A stretch of 64,000 nucleotides of DNA, taken from assembly GCF_037977055.1 (NCBI RefSeq), contig NZ_CP150274.1, positions 4,402,001 to 4,466,000 on the forward strand, in the 5' to 3' direction. The stretch is from Paenibacillus sp. FSL K6-1096 (GTDB lineage Bacteria > Bacillota > Bacilli > Paenibacillales > Paenibacillaceae). The position numbers and the translations under genes are program-made. The notes under the pieces were generated by a model. The model was not told the DNA's origin. It ran no database searches and was given only the letters and a program-made list of their open reading frames with translations. Within the stretch, counting starts at the first letter, position 1; every line of letters begins with the position of its first letter. Below, piece by piece: positions 53,101 to 59,106 of the stretch.

Positions 53101-54222
53101 ACCATGCAGGCAACAGTGAATAACGGAATCGCAGTGGTTAAGGTGTCGGATCTGGCACAAGCTAAGGAATTCATGGAGAAAAATGTGACGCTGGACATCC
53201 CTGCCGCGCAAGGAGTGAATTCATACTCGGTAGACTTGCCTGCTGCAGCACTGACCAGCGGAACAAAGGATAACAAGCTCACTGTTTCGACAGAATTCGG
53301 TCAGGTTGTCATTCCCGGTAATCTGTTGACAGGCATGGCTGAAAGCAGCGGCAAGGAAGTAACGCTGGAGATTGGAAAAGGCGACAAGTCGGGGTTCCCG
53401 GCCGATGTGCAGGCAGCACTCGGTGATAAGCCGGCCATTCAGCTTAGCCTTAAGGTGGACGGTAAAGGGGCGGCCTGGAGCAACCCTGGTGCACCTGTAA
53501 CGGTATCCGTGCCTTACCAGCCGTCTGCGGATGAATTGAAGAATCCCGACAAGATCGTTATCCGGTACATTGACGGAAGCGGGAATGTTATGACCGTACC
53601 AAGCGGACGTTATGCTTCCAAGACCGGGATGGTAACCTTCACAACCACTCATCTCGGCGACTTCGCAGTAGCTTATGTATCCAAGACATTCACAGATCTA
53701 GGAAAGGCAGCATGGGCCAAGAACGCGGTCGAAGTCCTGGCGTCCAAGGATATTCTCAAGACAGAGGGTCAGTTGTTCCATCCGTCAACGGATATCACCA
53801 GAGCGGATTTCCTGTACTCCCTGGTCCGGGCACTTGACTTGAATGCAAAGGTAAGTGGAAACTTCAGCGATGTACAGGAGAATGCTTACTATTATAATGA
53901 GATTGGAATTGCCAAAGCGCTTGGGATTACGAATGGCCTGGACAACGGCAGATTCGGCAGCACGCTTAAGATCACCAGACAGGACATGATGGTGTTGACC
54001 GAAAGAGCCTTGAAGCTGGAGAAGAAGCTGAACAACCAGGGGACGGCTGCGGATCTGGAGAGATTCTCCGACAAGTCCAAAGTGGCTTCCTATGCGCTTA
54101 GCAGCGTAGCCGCCATGGTGAAGGAAGGGCTCATCGAAGGCAGCGGTAATAAGGTCAATCCGGGCGGCAATACCACCAAAGCAGAAGCTGCGGTATTCCT
54201 TTACAGGTTGTATAATAAGTAA
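50179..54222 (+). CDS. SLH-anchored endo-1,4-beta-xylanase (GH10), multidomain
   Basis: A 1347-aa secreted surface enzyme. A signal peptide (about residues 1-33, ending PIPAAAA) is followed by a beta-rich, CBM-like region, then a GH10 domain at about 325-800. The acid/base Glu is E521 in WDVLNEEVHES and the nucleophile E700 in ITYSELDLKVP. The conserved WH(S/N)Q strand reads HGHVLAWYNQAPGWM, with Tyr in place of the second His. A cadherin-like beta-sandwich (about 824-915), a Pro/Thr-rich linker and a further beta region precede three SLH domains from about 1169 to the end, which bind pyruvylated wall polymer. ATG at 50179 behind AAAGGAG is preferred to the open upstream frame. Confidence 0.92.
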   Translation: MNRRKNVINISRLLVIIMLFSIFTYTPIPAAAATDEPPVELSELIAQAEALKTGNTEFPLQVSQSVYGSVYGSDVNKALPWVHVDELEALNAALEIARNPNTPADEAIAILKEAIVTFTENIKSDGSDPYFRLDPGPGKVPVKVTAPTNAWTARTPLDNRVPADFAGGTFKVIPYPFADAQGKAEVLQINYAHNGKSTFGGISLESPLSPAVNVTAGSTIEFDVYYPKSAQGKFMRWRVRTTNENLDSYLRDYQYNNLNPDWVGSYNGESWLKAHHSITASTGNSSNFILELHGENARPEETGMLLVSNIQITAPDPNGQALPNVINKENQRDVAPLKSLYNKENGLFMVGALGTGPVTGTRANHYEIFVDGNNLKADGTHPRGPQWLKNVNGEALNGATTTPGLAEYSFPTNAYQAIRDSGTPGQYKSHGHVLAWYNQAPGWMTQIIPANLSSGYTGGADFYGLGNGVTTTVKVDKEMARRVQFNHTMYVMRHFLTTDTKYGSSEARGIIPFNSWDVLNEEVHESRHSELIPKDANSWRTSLKHTNWLVAMSDDEIGGDITNHYIYLLFKNAHIAAPNAKMAAAYKANYANLPDYMKLDGHDKDGSIDAYIVDNPPKLTYNDYGLATRSKARTVYNMVLELNTAWRSDPLYDGRPLIEDIGIQGHDAVGKTLASDNQYAMALYASLVDRGLLSGITYSELDLKVPTDAPGGGATAPAVLNVRQSDALGYQYALLYKMFNKFAPYIDHIISWGVTGSGWQGSYVLFDGQSNANAGYYGAMKPDRFILGHSYLDSYFAGEYQAIQMNSIDLGDLGVYTPNSVNADLSSLSLSAGTLEPAFNPATTEYDVSLKDAGSITVTAAAADSRSTIRVNDTVVASGTASEAITLTPGTTTDIKVEVTGADGRVKTYTLIITNSKTETPANPEPGTPTPSPTPTPEPETPSTPAPGGTYSTSAPVASATPAPSAPVVEGQKVTMQATVNNGIAVVKVSDLAQAKEFMEKNVTLDIPAAQGVNSYSVDLPAAALTSGTKDNKLTVSTEFGQVVIPGNLLTGMAESSGKEVTLEIGKGDKSGFPADVQAALGDKPAIQLSLKVDGKGAAWSNPGAPVTVSVPYQPSADELKNPDKIVIRYIDGSGNVMTVPSGRYASKTGMVTFTTTHLGDFAVAYVSKTFTDLGKAAWAKNAVEVLASKDILKTEGQLFHPSTDITRADFLYSLVRALDLNAKVSGNFSDVQENAYYYNEIGIAKALGITNGLDNGRFGSTLKITRQDMMVLTERALKLEKKLNNQGTAADLERFSDKSKVASYALSSVAAMVKEGLIEGSGNKVNPGGNTTKAEAAVFLYRLYNK

Positions 54223-54310
54223 GAGAGCCGCATAAGAACAGGACACAACAAATAGACCGCACTCCGGACAGGAGGGCGGTCTATTTGCGTTTTGGGAACA
54301 GCGACATTTT
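54220..54310. repeat. Degraded toxin-antitoxin relic (hairpin B) behind the xylanase
   Basis: TAAGAGAGCCG at 54220-54230, which includes the xylanase stop codon, equals a stretch of the antisense RNAs at 57163 and 57625. A similar AGAACAGGACACAACAAATAG follows after a deletion. The hairpin AAATAGACCGC / GCGGTCTATTT is at 54250-54286. Beyond it, the minus strand still reads AAACGCAAATAG, equal to the last codons of the intact toxins (K-R-K-stop). The hairpin now acts as the xylanase terminator. Confidence 0.65.
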
Positions 54311-54321
54311 CTACAGCATAA

Positions 54322-55077
54322 TTAAAGCAAATGTCCGCCAGACACTTCAATGTCCTGGGCTGTAACCCACCCGAACTCATCGGACAGCAAGCTCACAATA
54401 ACCTTCGCTATATCTTCGGGGTGGCCGATTCTGCCAAATACAGATTGCTCCGCCAGCGGCTTAATGAATTCGGGATGTTTATCGAATACTCCATCGCCAA
54501 AATTGCTGTGAGTAGGACCAGGCGAGACGGCGTTGACCCGAATCTGGCGGGGTGCGAGTTCTTTGGCAATGTAGCGGGTCCAGGTTGAGAATGCTGCTTT
54601 TAACGAGCCATAGACGGAGTAGCCCGGAAAGGATTGATTCTTAGATGAACTCGTAGTATTGACAATAGCTCCGGCGTCCTCCATGAATCCGGCAAGCTGT
54701 TGAGTTAGAAAAACGGGTCCTTTGAAGTTTGTATTCAGAATTTTATCGAAATATTCTTCACTCATCTCAGTGAACAGCATGGGGCCGCCGACCCCGCCGT
54801 TATTCACCAAGTAATCAAAGGTTGTCCGGTTCCAAACATCTTGGAGACTCTCTTTCACTTCTTGAATAAAGCCTGCAAAGGTTGATATCTGAGTCAGATC
54901 CAGCTTCAGTGCGACTGCCCGGACACCTGCATTTTTCTCAAGCTCCTGTACGACAGCTTCTGCACGATCCTTATAGGAATTATAAGTGAGAATGACACTA
55001 ATTCCGCGTTTGCCAAGCTCCAGCGCCGTCGCTTTTCCAATGCCATTACTTCCACCCGTTACTATCGCAATTGTCAT
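54322..55077 (-). CDS. Short-chain dehydrogenase/reductase
   Basis: A 251-aa classical SDR. IVTGGSNGIGKATALELGKR is the NADP-binding TGxxxGxG loop, NNGGVGGP corresponds to the NNAG motif, and SSSKNQSFPGYSVYGSLKAA holds the Ser and YxxxK catalytic residues. PGPTHSNFG is the usual PG motif. The substrate is unknown. ATG at 55077 is chosen because AAGGAGG lies just before it and SDR proteins start at this point; the frame is open further upstream but would run into the divergent gene. It is divergent from an AraC-type regulator across 115 bp. Confidence 0.9.
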   Translation of the reverse strand: MTIAIVTGGSNGIGKATALELGKRGISVILTYNSYKDRAEAVVQELEKNAGVRAVALKLDLTQISTFAGFIQEVKESLQDVWNRTTFDYLVNNGGVGGPMLFTEMSEEYFDKILNTNFKGPVFLTQQLAGFMEDAGAIVNTTSSSKNQSFPGYSVYGSLKAAFSTWTRYIAKELAPRQIRVNAVSPGPTHSNFGDGVFDKHPEFIKPLAEQSVFGRIGHPEDIAKVIVSLLSDEFGWVTAQDIEVSGGHLL

Positions 55078-55192
55078 AAGATCCTCCTTGGTTTGTGTTC
55101 GGCCTGGTTCTAATTGTAGCCGCAGCTGACGCACCAAAATAGACCTGAAACTGCCTATTGATTGCCTAAAAGCACCATTCGTGTGATAAACT

Positions 55193-56086
55193 ATGTGCAT
55201 GAAAAACGTCCTTGAAGAAATAATGGAGCTGATGAAGGATGCGGGCACAAGGCAGATTGAGACTGGAGTACCGGGGCTAAGTATGATTAAAGGAGCAGTC
55301 CCCAATCATCAGCTTGCAGCGCTATACGAGCCGATGATTGGTTTTACGGTTCAAGGAAGTAAGATTCTATCGATCGGAGGGCGCAGCACGGAACTGGCAG
55401 GGCCATCTTATTACGTACTACCAGTGCATGTACCTGCAACGGCGGTTGTACATCCAAACCGTGATGGCCAGCCTTACATGTCCCTTGGACTGAAGCTGAA
55501 TCAGAATGTTCTGCAGAGTCTGCTAAGAGATCTTCAAGAGCATCTATTACCGGCTGCTTCCGGGCCATTCGCCGCTTGCGACATGGACATAGAATTGATG
55601 GAGGCATGGCTGCGCTTATTGCGATTATCGAAAGCACCCAGAGATATTCCGGCTCTTGCACCGGCGTATGAACGAGAAATCCTATATCGTGTGCTGACCG
55701 GACCACAAGGAGGGGTTCTGAGGCAATTGGGTCAGCGGGAAAGTGATTTATCTAGAATATCTCAAATTGTAAAATGGTTTCGCAGTAATTTTATGAGGCC
55801 CATAGACATTGGTGAGCTGGCATCGAAATCGGGGATGGCTATAAATACCTTTCACCGTCAGTTTAAACGGGCTACAGGGTTAAGTCCTATTCAATTTCAA
55901 AAGCAATTAAGGCTCCTGGAAGCCAGAAACCTCATGGCCTTCGAGGGCTATCCGGTAGCAAGTGCCGCCTATCATGTTGGCTATCAAAGTCCCTCACAAT
56001 TTAGCAGGGAGTATTCCCGCTTCTTCGGTGCATCTCCAGCCCGGGACACGGAGAGTCTGAGACGAATTGAAAGTATGAGGGATTAG
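55193..56086 (+). CDS. AraC family transcriptional regulator
   Basis: A 297-aa regulator with an N-terminal AraC_N (cupin-like) ligand domain (ALYEPMIGFTVQGSKILSIG, SYYVLPVHVPATAVV) and a C-terminal double helix-turn-helix at about residues 200-290: IGELASKSGMAINTFHRQFK, then YPVASAAYHVGYQSPSQFSR, the second HTH. ATG at 55193 or 55199 may be the start. It is divergent from the SDR gene and probably controls it, as is common for such pairs. Confidence 0.9.
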   Translation: MCMKNVLEEIMELMKDAGTRQIETGVPGLSMIKGAVPNHQLAALYEPMIGFTVQGSKILSIGGRSTELAGPSYYVLPVHVPATAVVHPNRDGQPYMSLGLKLNQNVLQSLLRDLQEHLLPAASGPFAACDMDIELMEAWLRLLRLSKAPRDIPALAPAYEREILYRVLTGPQGGVLRQLGQRESDLSRISQIVKWFRSNFMRPIDIGELASKSGMAINTFHRQFKRATGLSPIQFQKQLRLLEARNLMAFEGYPVASAAYHVGYQSPSQFSREYSRFFGASPARDTESLRRIESMRD

Positions 56087-56113
56087 CAGGTCATGCCAAG
56101 AACCAATTGCAGC

Positions 56114-56881
56114 TTAATATAACGGTATGATGAGCATAAGCAGCGCAGGGAGATGCATATTGCTGGCTTCAATCCGGTAAACTATGCTGCTGTTCTCAAG
56201 CCTTTTGCTGTGAACCGGCAAATGCTGGAAAGCTTCCCGTATGACTCTCTCATCCAGACCGGCTGCACTTACGAGATTCTCCATAGAAACAAAGCAGTCA
56301 AAGTCATGCCTGGTCAATTCATATAATGCGAATAATACCGTTAATCTGTCAGCATCCGCATAGGCCCGAAGCACACTGTAAAGGCTTAACAGATGATCTG
56401 GCGCGAGTTCCCGTTTATCGACGAGATCAGAAAAGAAGAGCATCCCTTGCCTGGCAATAGTAACTCCTTCCGGTTCGCTGCAAATAGAGGTTCCCCAAGC
56501 TTTCTGATCATACGTCTTATCCGGGTCCCAGGGCAGGTAGTCCTTGTAACCTTTGGAAACGACACCCTCATGCAGGTAGAAGGCAATCTTGCAGGCCAGC
56601 ATGAAACGCTCCTTGGCAGGGGTCTGCTCAAACAGCAGCTTGATGTCTTTCACTACATTCTGATCATTGGCCTCCGGGACACGGCCGAATAGAAAGTCAA
56701 GGCTGACCCCGTAATAATTAGCAATCTCGGGTAATAAAGCGGTATCCGGATAGCAAGCCCCGCTTTCCCATTTGGATACGGCTTGATTGGTTACACCGAA
56801 AACCTCTGCGAGCTCTTCTTGAGTCTTTCCCTTGTTCTTGCGCAGTTCTTGAAGTTGCTTATGCATACCCGTTGTTTTCAT
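56114..56881 (-). CDS. XRE family helix-turn-helix regulator with C-terminal domain
   Basis: A 255-aa protein. Residues 6-65 form a Cro/CI-type HTH (LQELRKNKGKTQEELAEVFG, VTNQAVSKWESGACYP). The remaining 190 residues are helical with no recognised motif; the segment DYLPWDPDKTYDQKAWG is distinctive. ATG at 56881 follows AAAGGAGGAGC. A palindrome at 56903-56921, 21 bp ahead of the start, is a likely autoregulatory site. Its position beside the toxin-antitoxin array may be chance. Confidence 0.82.
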   Translation of the reverse strand: MKTTGMHKQLQELRKNKGKTQEELAEVFGVTNQAVSKWESGACYPDTALLPEIANYYGVSLDFLFGRVPEANDQNVVKDIKLLFEQTPAKERFMLACKIAFYLHEGVVSKGYKDYLPWDPDKTYDQKAWGTSICSEPEGVTIARQGMLFFSDLVDKRELAPDHLLSLYSVLRAYADADRLTVLFALYELTRHDFDCFVSMENLVSAAGLDERVIREAFQHLPVHSKRLENSSIVYRIEASNMHLPALLMLIIPLY

Positions 56882-56902
56882 TCTATGCTCCTCCTTTACG
56901 CT

Positions 56903-56921
56903 TGTACGAAATCATTGTACA
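56903..56921. promoter_or_regulatory. Palindrome in the promoter of the XRE gene
   Basis: TGTACGAAATCATTGTACA has TGTAC/GTACA arms. On the minus strand it contains TACAAT, a plausible -10, so a bound repressor would block the promoter. Confidence 0.55.
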
Positions 56922-56971
56922 TCCGGAGCCTATCGTATGCCATGTAGCGTTGCTTGGATATCCCTAAGAGT

Positions 56972-56992
56972 TTTCCAACATTAGGTTGGAAA
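56972..56992. repeat. Inverted repeat upstream of the XRE gene
   Basis: TTTCCAAC and GTTGGAAA arms of 8 bp flank ATTAG. It may be a second regulatory site or a hairpin. Confidence 0.45.
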
Positions 56993-57020
56993 TATGTGAA
57001 GAATCGAGTACGCGGTCTCT

Positions 57021-57110
57021 CCGTTCCACTTATCCAGCTTCTCCACTGTGCAAGAGCTAACTACTGGAAGTACTTCGCAAGCGCAACTACGTCTTCGAAC
57101 TGGCGCTCAC
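57021..57110 (-). pseudogene. 3' fragment of the TPR gene (duplicated and decayed)
   Basis: This 90-bp stretch closely resembles 58085-58175, the codons near the C-terminus of the TPR protein gene at 58048-59106; roughly 85-90% of bases agree by eye. It has one base deleted and an internal TAG in the original frame, so it is not functional. It stops at CTCAC, exactly where the first tandem unit goes on with unrelated sequence. Confidence 0.75.
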
Positions 57111-57125
57111 AAATTTGTTAATCAC

Positions 57126-57143
57126 TGTTAACATGCGTTAACA
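57126..57143. promoter_or_regulatory. Perfect palindrome over the antitoxin RNA -35 box, copy 1
   Basis: TGTTAACATGCGTTAACA has 7-bp arms and covers the -35 hexamer at 57128-57133. It recurs unchanged at 57588-57605. It could be an operator controlling the antitoxin RNA. Confidence 0.55.
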
Positions 57144-57156
57144 CCTGTGGTATAGT
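57128..57156 (+). promoter_or_regulatory. Promoter of antitoxin RNA, copy 1
   Basis: TTAACA at 57128-57133, a 17-nt spacer and TATAGT at 57151-57156, with TG at 57148-57149 (extended -10). Start predicted near 57163. Confidence 0.75.
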
Positions 57157-57162
57157 ATAAGC

Positions 57163-57303
57163 AGAACAGGCGTACAATGCTAAGAGAGCCGTGCTCTAAC
57201 ACGACTCTCTATAGCAATAGCCGCTTTTAAGGGCGGTAGGCATCAACAACAGGATACGACAAATAGACCGCAAGCCTTTGTCGAGGGCGGTCTATTTGCG
57301 TTT
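57163..57303 (+). ncRNA. Predicted antisense antitoxin RNA, copy 1
   Basis: A structured RNA of about 140 nt. It has a hairpin AGAGAGCCGTG / CACGACTCTCT near the 5' end, a small GCCGC/GGCGG hairpin, and the terminator hairpin at 57261-57303. Its 3' part is complementary to the toxin stop codon and 3' untranslated region, as with RatA/txpA and SR4/bsrG in Bacillus subtilis. Confidence 0.7.
57261..57303. terminator. Bidirectional hairpin C shared by toxin mRNA and antitoxin RNA, copy 1
   Basis: Stem AAATAGACCGC / GCGGTCTATTT, T-rich on both strands. The toxin TAG lies within its right arm. Confidence 0.82.
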
Positions 57304-57372
57304 ATCGGACAGCATCGCTACGATAAGCAAACCGAAGGTTAGCATCAGCATGATTGCTTCAAACACTGTCAC
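57292..57372 (-). CDS. Type I toxin, small hydrophobic peptide, copy 1
   Basis: A 26-aa peptide starting with GTG: MTVFEAIMLMLTFGLL, then IVAMLSDKRK. One hydrophobic helix followed by a basic tail, and the M-T-V-F/Y-E-A-x-M-L-M opening, match the putative holin-like toxin/BsrG-like group of Bacillales type I systems, which act at the membrane. AGGGAGGG lies 7-8 nt before the GTG and can be masked by the upstream CCTCTCTC, the usual way such toxins limit translation. The stop codon is inside the shared hairpin. The match is by eye only. Confidence 0.8.
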   Translation of the reverse strand: MTVFEAIMLMLTFGLLIVAMLSDKRK

Positions 57373-57438
57373 AAGGCATCCCTCCCTTCTGAGAGAGGTA
57401 GCCGACCGACCCTTTAAGCCTATTCTATTGCTCCAATC

Positions 57439-57447
57439 AGTATAACA
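57439..57447 (-). promoter_or_regulatory. Toxin promoter, copy 1 (extended -10)
   Basis: Reads TGTTATACT on the minus strand. The -35 is weak (TAATGC). It gives a leader of about 60 nt containing the masking hairpin. Confidence 0.55.
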
Positions 57448-57511
57448 TATCAAATGCCTTAGCATTACCTATTTTTGGACTTATTTTGACGTAAATACGT
57501 ATTTACAATGT

Positions 57512-57549
57512 AATAAGAGCAGACCCCAATACGGGAGCTGCTCTTATTT
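57512..57549. terminator. AATAAGAGCAG hairpin, copy 1
   Basis: Stem AATAAGAGCAG / CTGCTCTTATT. It is the duplicated version of the TPR gene terminator at 57975-58013 and now lies between the two units. Confidence 0.75.
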
Positions 57550-57589
57550 GCGCTTGTGGGATTGGCGCTCACAAATTTGTTAACCACTG

Positions 57590-57618
57590 TTAACATGCGT
57601 TAACACCTGTGGTATAGT
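57590..57618 (+). promoter_or_regulatory. Promoter of antitoxin RNA, copy 2
   Basis: TTAACA at 57590-57595 and TATAGT at 57613-57618 with a 17-nt spacer; identical to copy 1, including the overlapping palindrome at 57588-57605. Confidence 0.75.
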
Positions 57619-57624
57619 ATAAGC

Positions 57625-57767
57625 AGAACAGGCGTACAATGCTAAGAGAGCCGTGCGTCAACACGACTCTCTAGAGCAATAGCCGCTTTTAAGGGCGGTA
57701 GGCCTCAGGCAAATAGGATACGACAAATAGACCGCATACCTTTGCAGGGGGGCGGTCTATTTGCGTT
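57625..57767 (+). ncRNA. Predicted antisense antitoxin RNA, copy 2
   Basis: About 143 nt, differing from copy 1 at scattered positions. Changes fall in the loop of the first hairpin (TGCTCTAACA to TGCGTCAACA), in the linker before the terminator and in the terminator loop, so the stems are kept. Cross-recognition between the two modules is therefore likely but may be uneven. Confidence 0.7.
57725..57767. terminator. Bidirectional hairpin D, copy 2
   Basis: Same AAATAGACCGC / GCGGTCTATTT stem as copy 1, with a different loop. Confidence 0.82.
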
Positions 57768-57837
57768 TATCGGACAGTAACGCTACGATAAGCGAACCAA
57801 AGGTTAGCATCAGCATGATTGCTTCAAATACTGTCAC
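57757..57837 (-). CDS. Type I toxin, small hydrophobic peptide, copy 2
   Basis: A 26-aa paralogue of the peptide at 57292, with the same GTG start, leader and stop position. It reads MTVFEAIMLMLTFGSL, then IVALLSDKRK. It differs only at residue 15 (Ser for Leu) and residue 20 (Leu for Met). Other codon differences are silent (GTA/GTG at residue 3, TTT/TTC at 13), which suggests selection to keep the peptide. The same caution on function applies. Confidence 0.8.
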   Translation of the reverse strand: MTVFEAIMLMLTFGSLIVALLSDKRK

Positions 57838-57902
57838 AAGGCATCCCTCCCTTCTGAGAGAGGTAGCCGACCGACCCTATAAGCCTATTCTATTGCTCAA
57901 TC

Positions 57903-57911
57903 AGTATAACA
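57903..57911 (-). promoter_or_regulatory. Toxin promoter, copy 2 (extended -10)
   Basis: TGTTATACT on the minus strand, as in copy 1. Confidence 0.55.
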
Positions 57912-57974
57912 TATCAAATGCCTTATTATTACCTATGTATGGAAAATTTTTGACGTAAATGCGTATTTGTAATG

Positions 57975-58013
57975 AAATAAGAGCAGCCCCCAATACGGGA
58001 GCTGCTCTTATTT
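57975..58013. terminator. Terminator of the HSP90-TPR operon
   Basis: Stem AAATAAGAGCAG / CTGCTCTTATTT directly downstream of the TPR gene on the minus strand. Confidence 0.8.
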
Positions 58014-58047
58014 GCGTTAGCTCTTACACAACGCCGCTGACCGCAAC

Positions 58048-59106
58048 CTACAACTTCTCCAGCAGTTCAGTATAGTAGCCGTTGCCGTTGCGCTTATCCA
58101 GCTTCTCCGCGGTGGCGAGAGCCAACTGCTGGAAGTGCTTCGCAAGCGCAGCTACGTCTTCGGACTGGTGCTCACACGGGTGTCCGGCCGGAAGCTTGAC
58201 CTGGAAGCGGATGGATTCCTCGGACAGGCGGCGGAACATTTTGGCGGAATAGGCGTTGAAGATCATCTGATCGACCGGGTTCTCGTGATCCAGTGAGGAG
58301 GCGACATACTCTTCGAAGACCTCCAGCGCCTTGATTGGATCGGTCAAGGTCAGGTAACCAATATGCTCGCCCTGATGATACAGGAAATCGCGGTTACCTT
58401 TGACCAGCTTGTAGCCTTTCTTCTGCAGCTTATCGGCTTCCTTCTGGCGGCCCAGCCGCAGGAGCGGGAACAGCACCTTGGTGATTGTCACATGAGGGAC
58501 CTCGCCGCAGGTCATTTTACCTTTGAGAATCGGCTCAGCCGCCTTAACGGTTGCTTCATCGTCTCCCTGCTTCGCCAGGAACTCGACCAGGCTATGCTGC
58601 TCACAAGCCTCACAATCGCTCATCTCGTCCCGGTCCATGGTCTGGACAATCGCCCATTCGGCCTGTGAAGCTTCCAGCTCCCCGAAATCTTCGAGAATAT
58701 TCGCCCGGTAATAGTGATAGGTCCGGCTGCTGTAGCCTTCGGCTGCATAGCGGGCCTTCATATCCTCCAGCAGATTCTCAATCTGAGTGCGGCTAATATC
58801 TGCAAAAGCGGTGATGCGGTCCAGCACCCATTTGTACGACCACATCAGGCTGTAATCATCGAACCGGCCCGGGTTCCGGTCATACTGCCCAAGCTGCCAG
58901 GAAAAGGCGACCAGCGCCTTCATCGGATAGCCATGGAAGCTGCCCAGCTCGACGATCTCGCTGCGGGCCTCATAGCCCTGATCGATATCGCCTGCGGCAT
59001 CGGCTACCCGTACTGCCTGTTCAAGCAGCTCCAGCTTAGCCTTGCCGCCCGGCATCCCATAGGCTTCTTCCATCAAATCCTCGAAACTCATCTCGGTAAG
59101 GTTCAT
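58048..59106 (-). CDS. TPR-like helical protein coupled to HSP90-family gene
   Basis: A 352-aa cytoplasmic protein built of helical repeats with TPR character, for example KLELLEQAVRVADAAGDIDQ and DPIKALEVFEEYVASSLD. An internal Cys pair (DCEACEQHS) is present. There is no signal peptide or enzyme motif. Its ATG follows the stop of the HSP90-family gene with no gap (TAGATG), so the two are translationally coupled and should be made in similar amounts. A role as a client adaptor or co-chaperone is inference from context. A decayed copy of its 3' end lies at 57021-57110. Confidence 0.75.
   Translation of the reverse strand: MNLTEMSFEDLMEEAYGMPGGKAKLELLEQAVRVADAAGDIDQGYEARSEIVELGSFHGYPMKALVAFSWQLGQYDRNPGRFDDYSLMWSYKWVLDRITAFADISRTQIENLLEDMKARYAAEGYSSRTYHYYRANILEDFGELEASQAEWAIVQTMDRDEMSDCEACEQHSLVEFLAKQGDDEATVKAAEPILKGKMTCGEVPHVTITKVLFPLLRLGRQKEADKLQKKGYKLVKGNRDFLYHQGEHIGYLTLTDPIKALEVFEEYVASSLDHENPVDQMIFNAYSAKMFRRLSEESIRFQVKLPAGHPCEHQSEDVAALAKHFQQLALATAEKLDKRNGNGYYTELLEKL

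Larger units (their letters stand above)
57101..58016. repeat. Tandem duplication of a 460-bp type I toxin-antitoxin unit
   Basis: Two units, 57101-57562 and 57563-58016, are nearly identical over their whole length and offset by 462 bp. Each begins with TGGCGCTCAC, a scrap of the TPR gene. Each then holds an antisense-RNA promoter, the RNA with its terminator, a minus-strand toxin gene with leader and promoter, and an AATAAGAGCAG hairpin. The second unit ends at the 3' end of the intact TPR gene. Confidence 0.9.

Noticed and set aside
54322..55305. Longer SDR reading frame starting at 55305
   Set aside because: It would overlap the divergent AraC gene and adds 76 residues with no SDR character; ATG 55077 has a perfect AAGGAGG.
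57101..58016. Tandem 460-bp units considered as a CRISPR array or insertion sequence
   Set aside because: Only two long units, no short repeat-spacer pattern, no transposase frame and no terminal inverted repeats.
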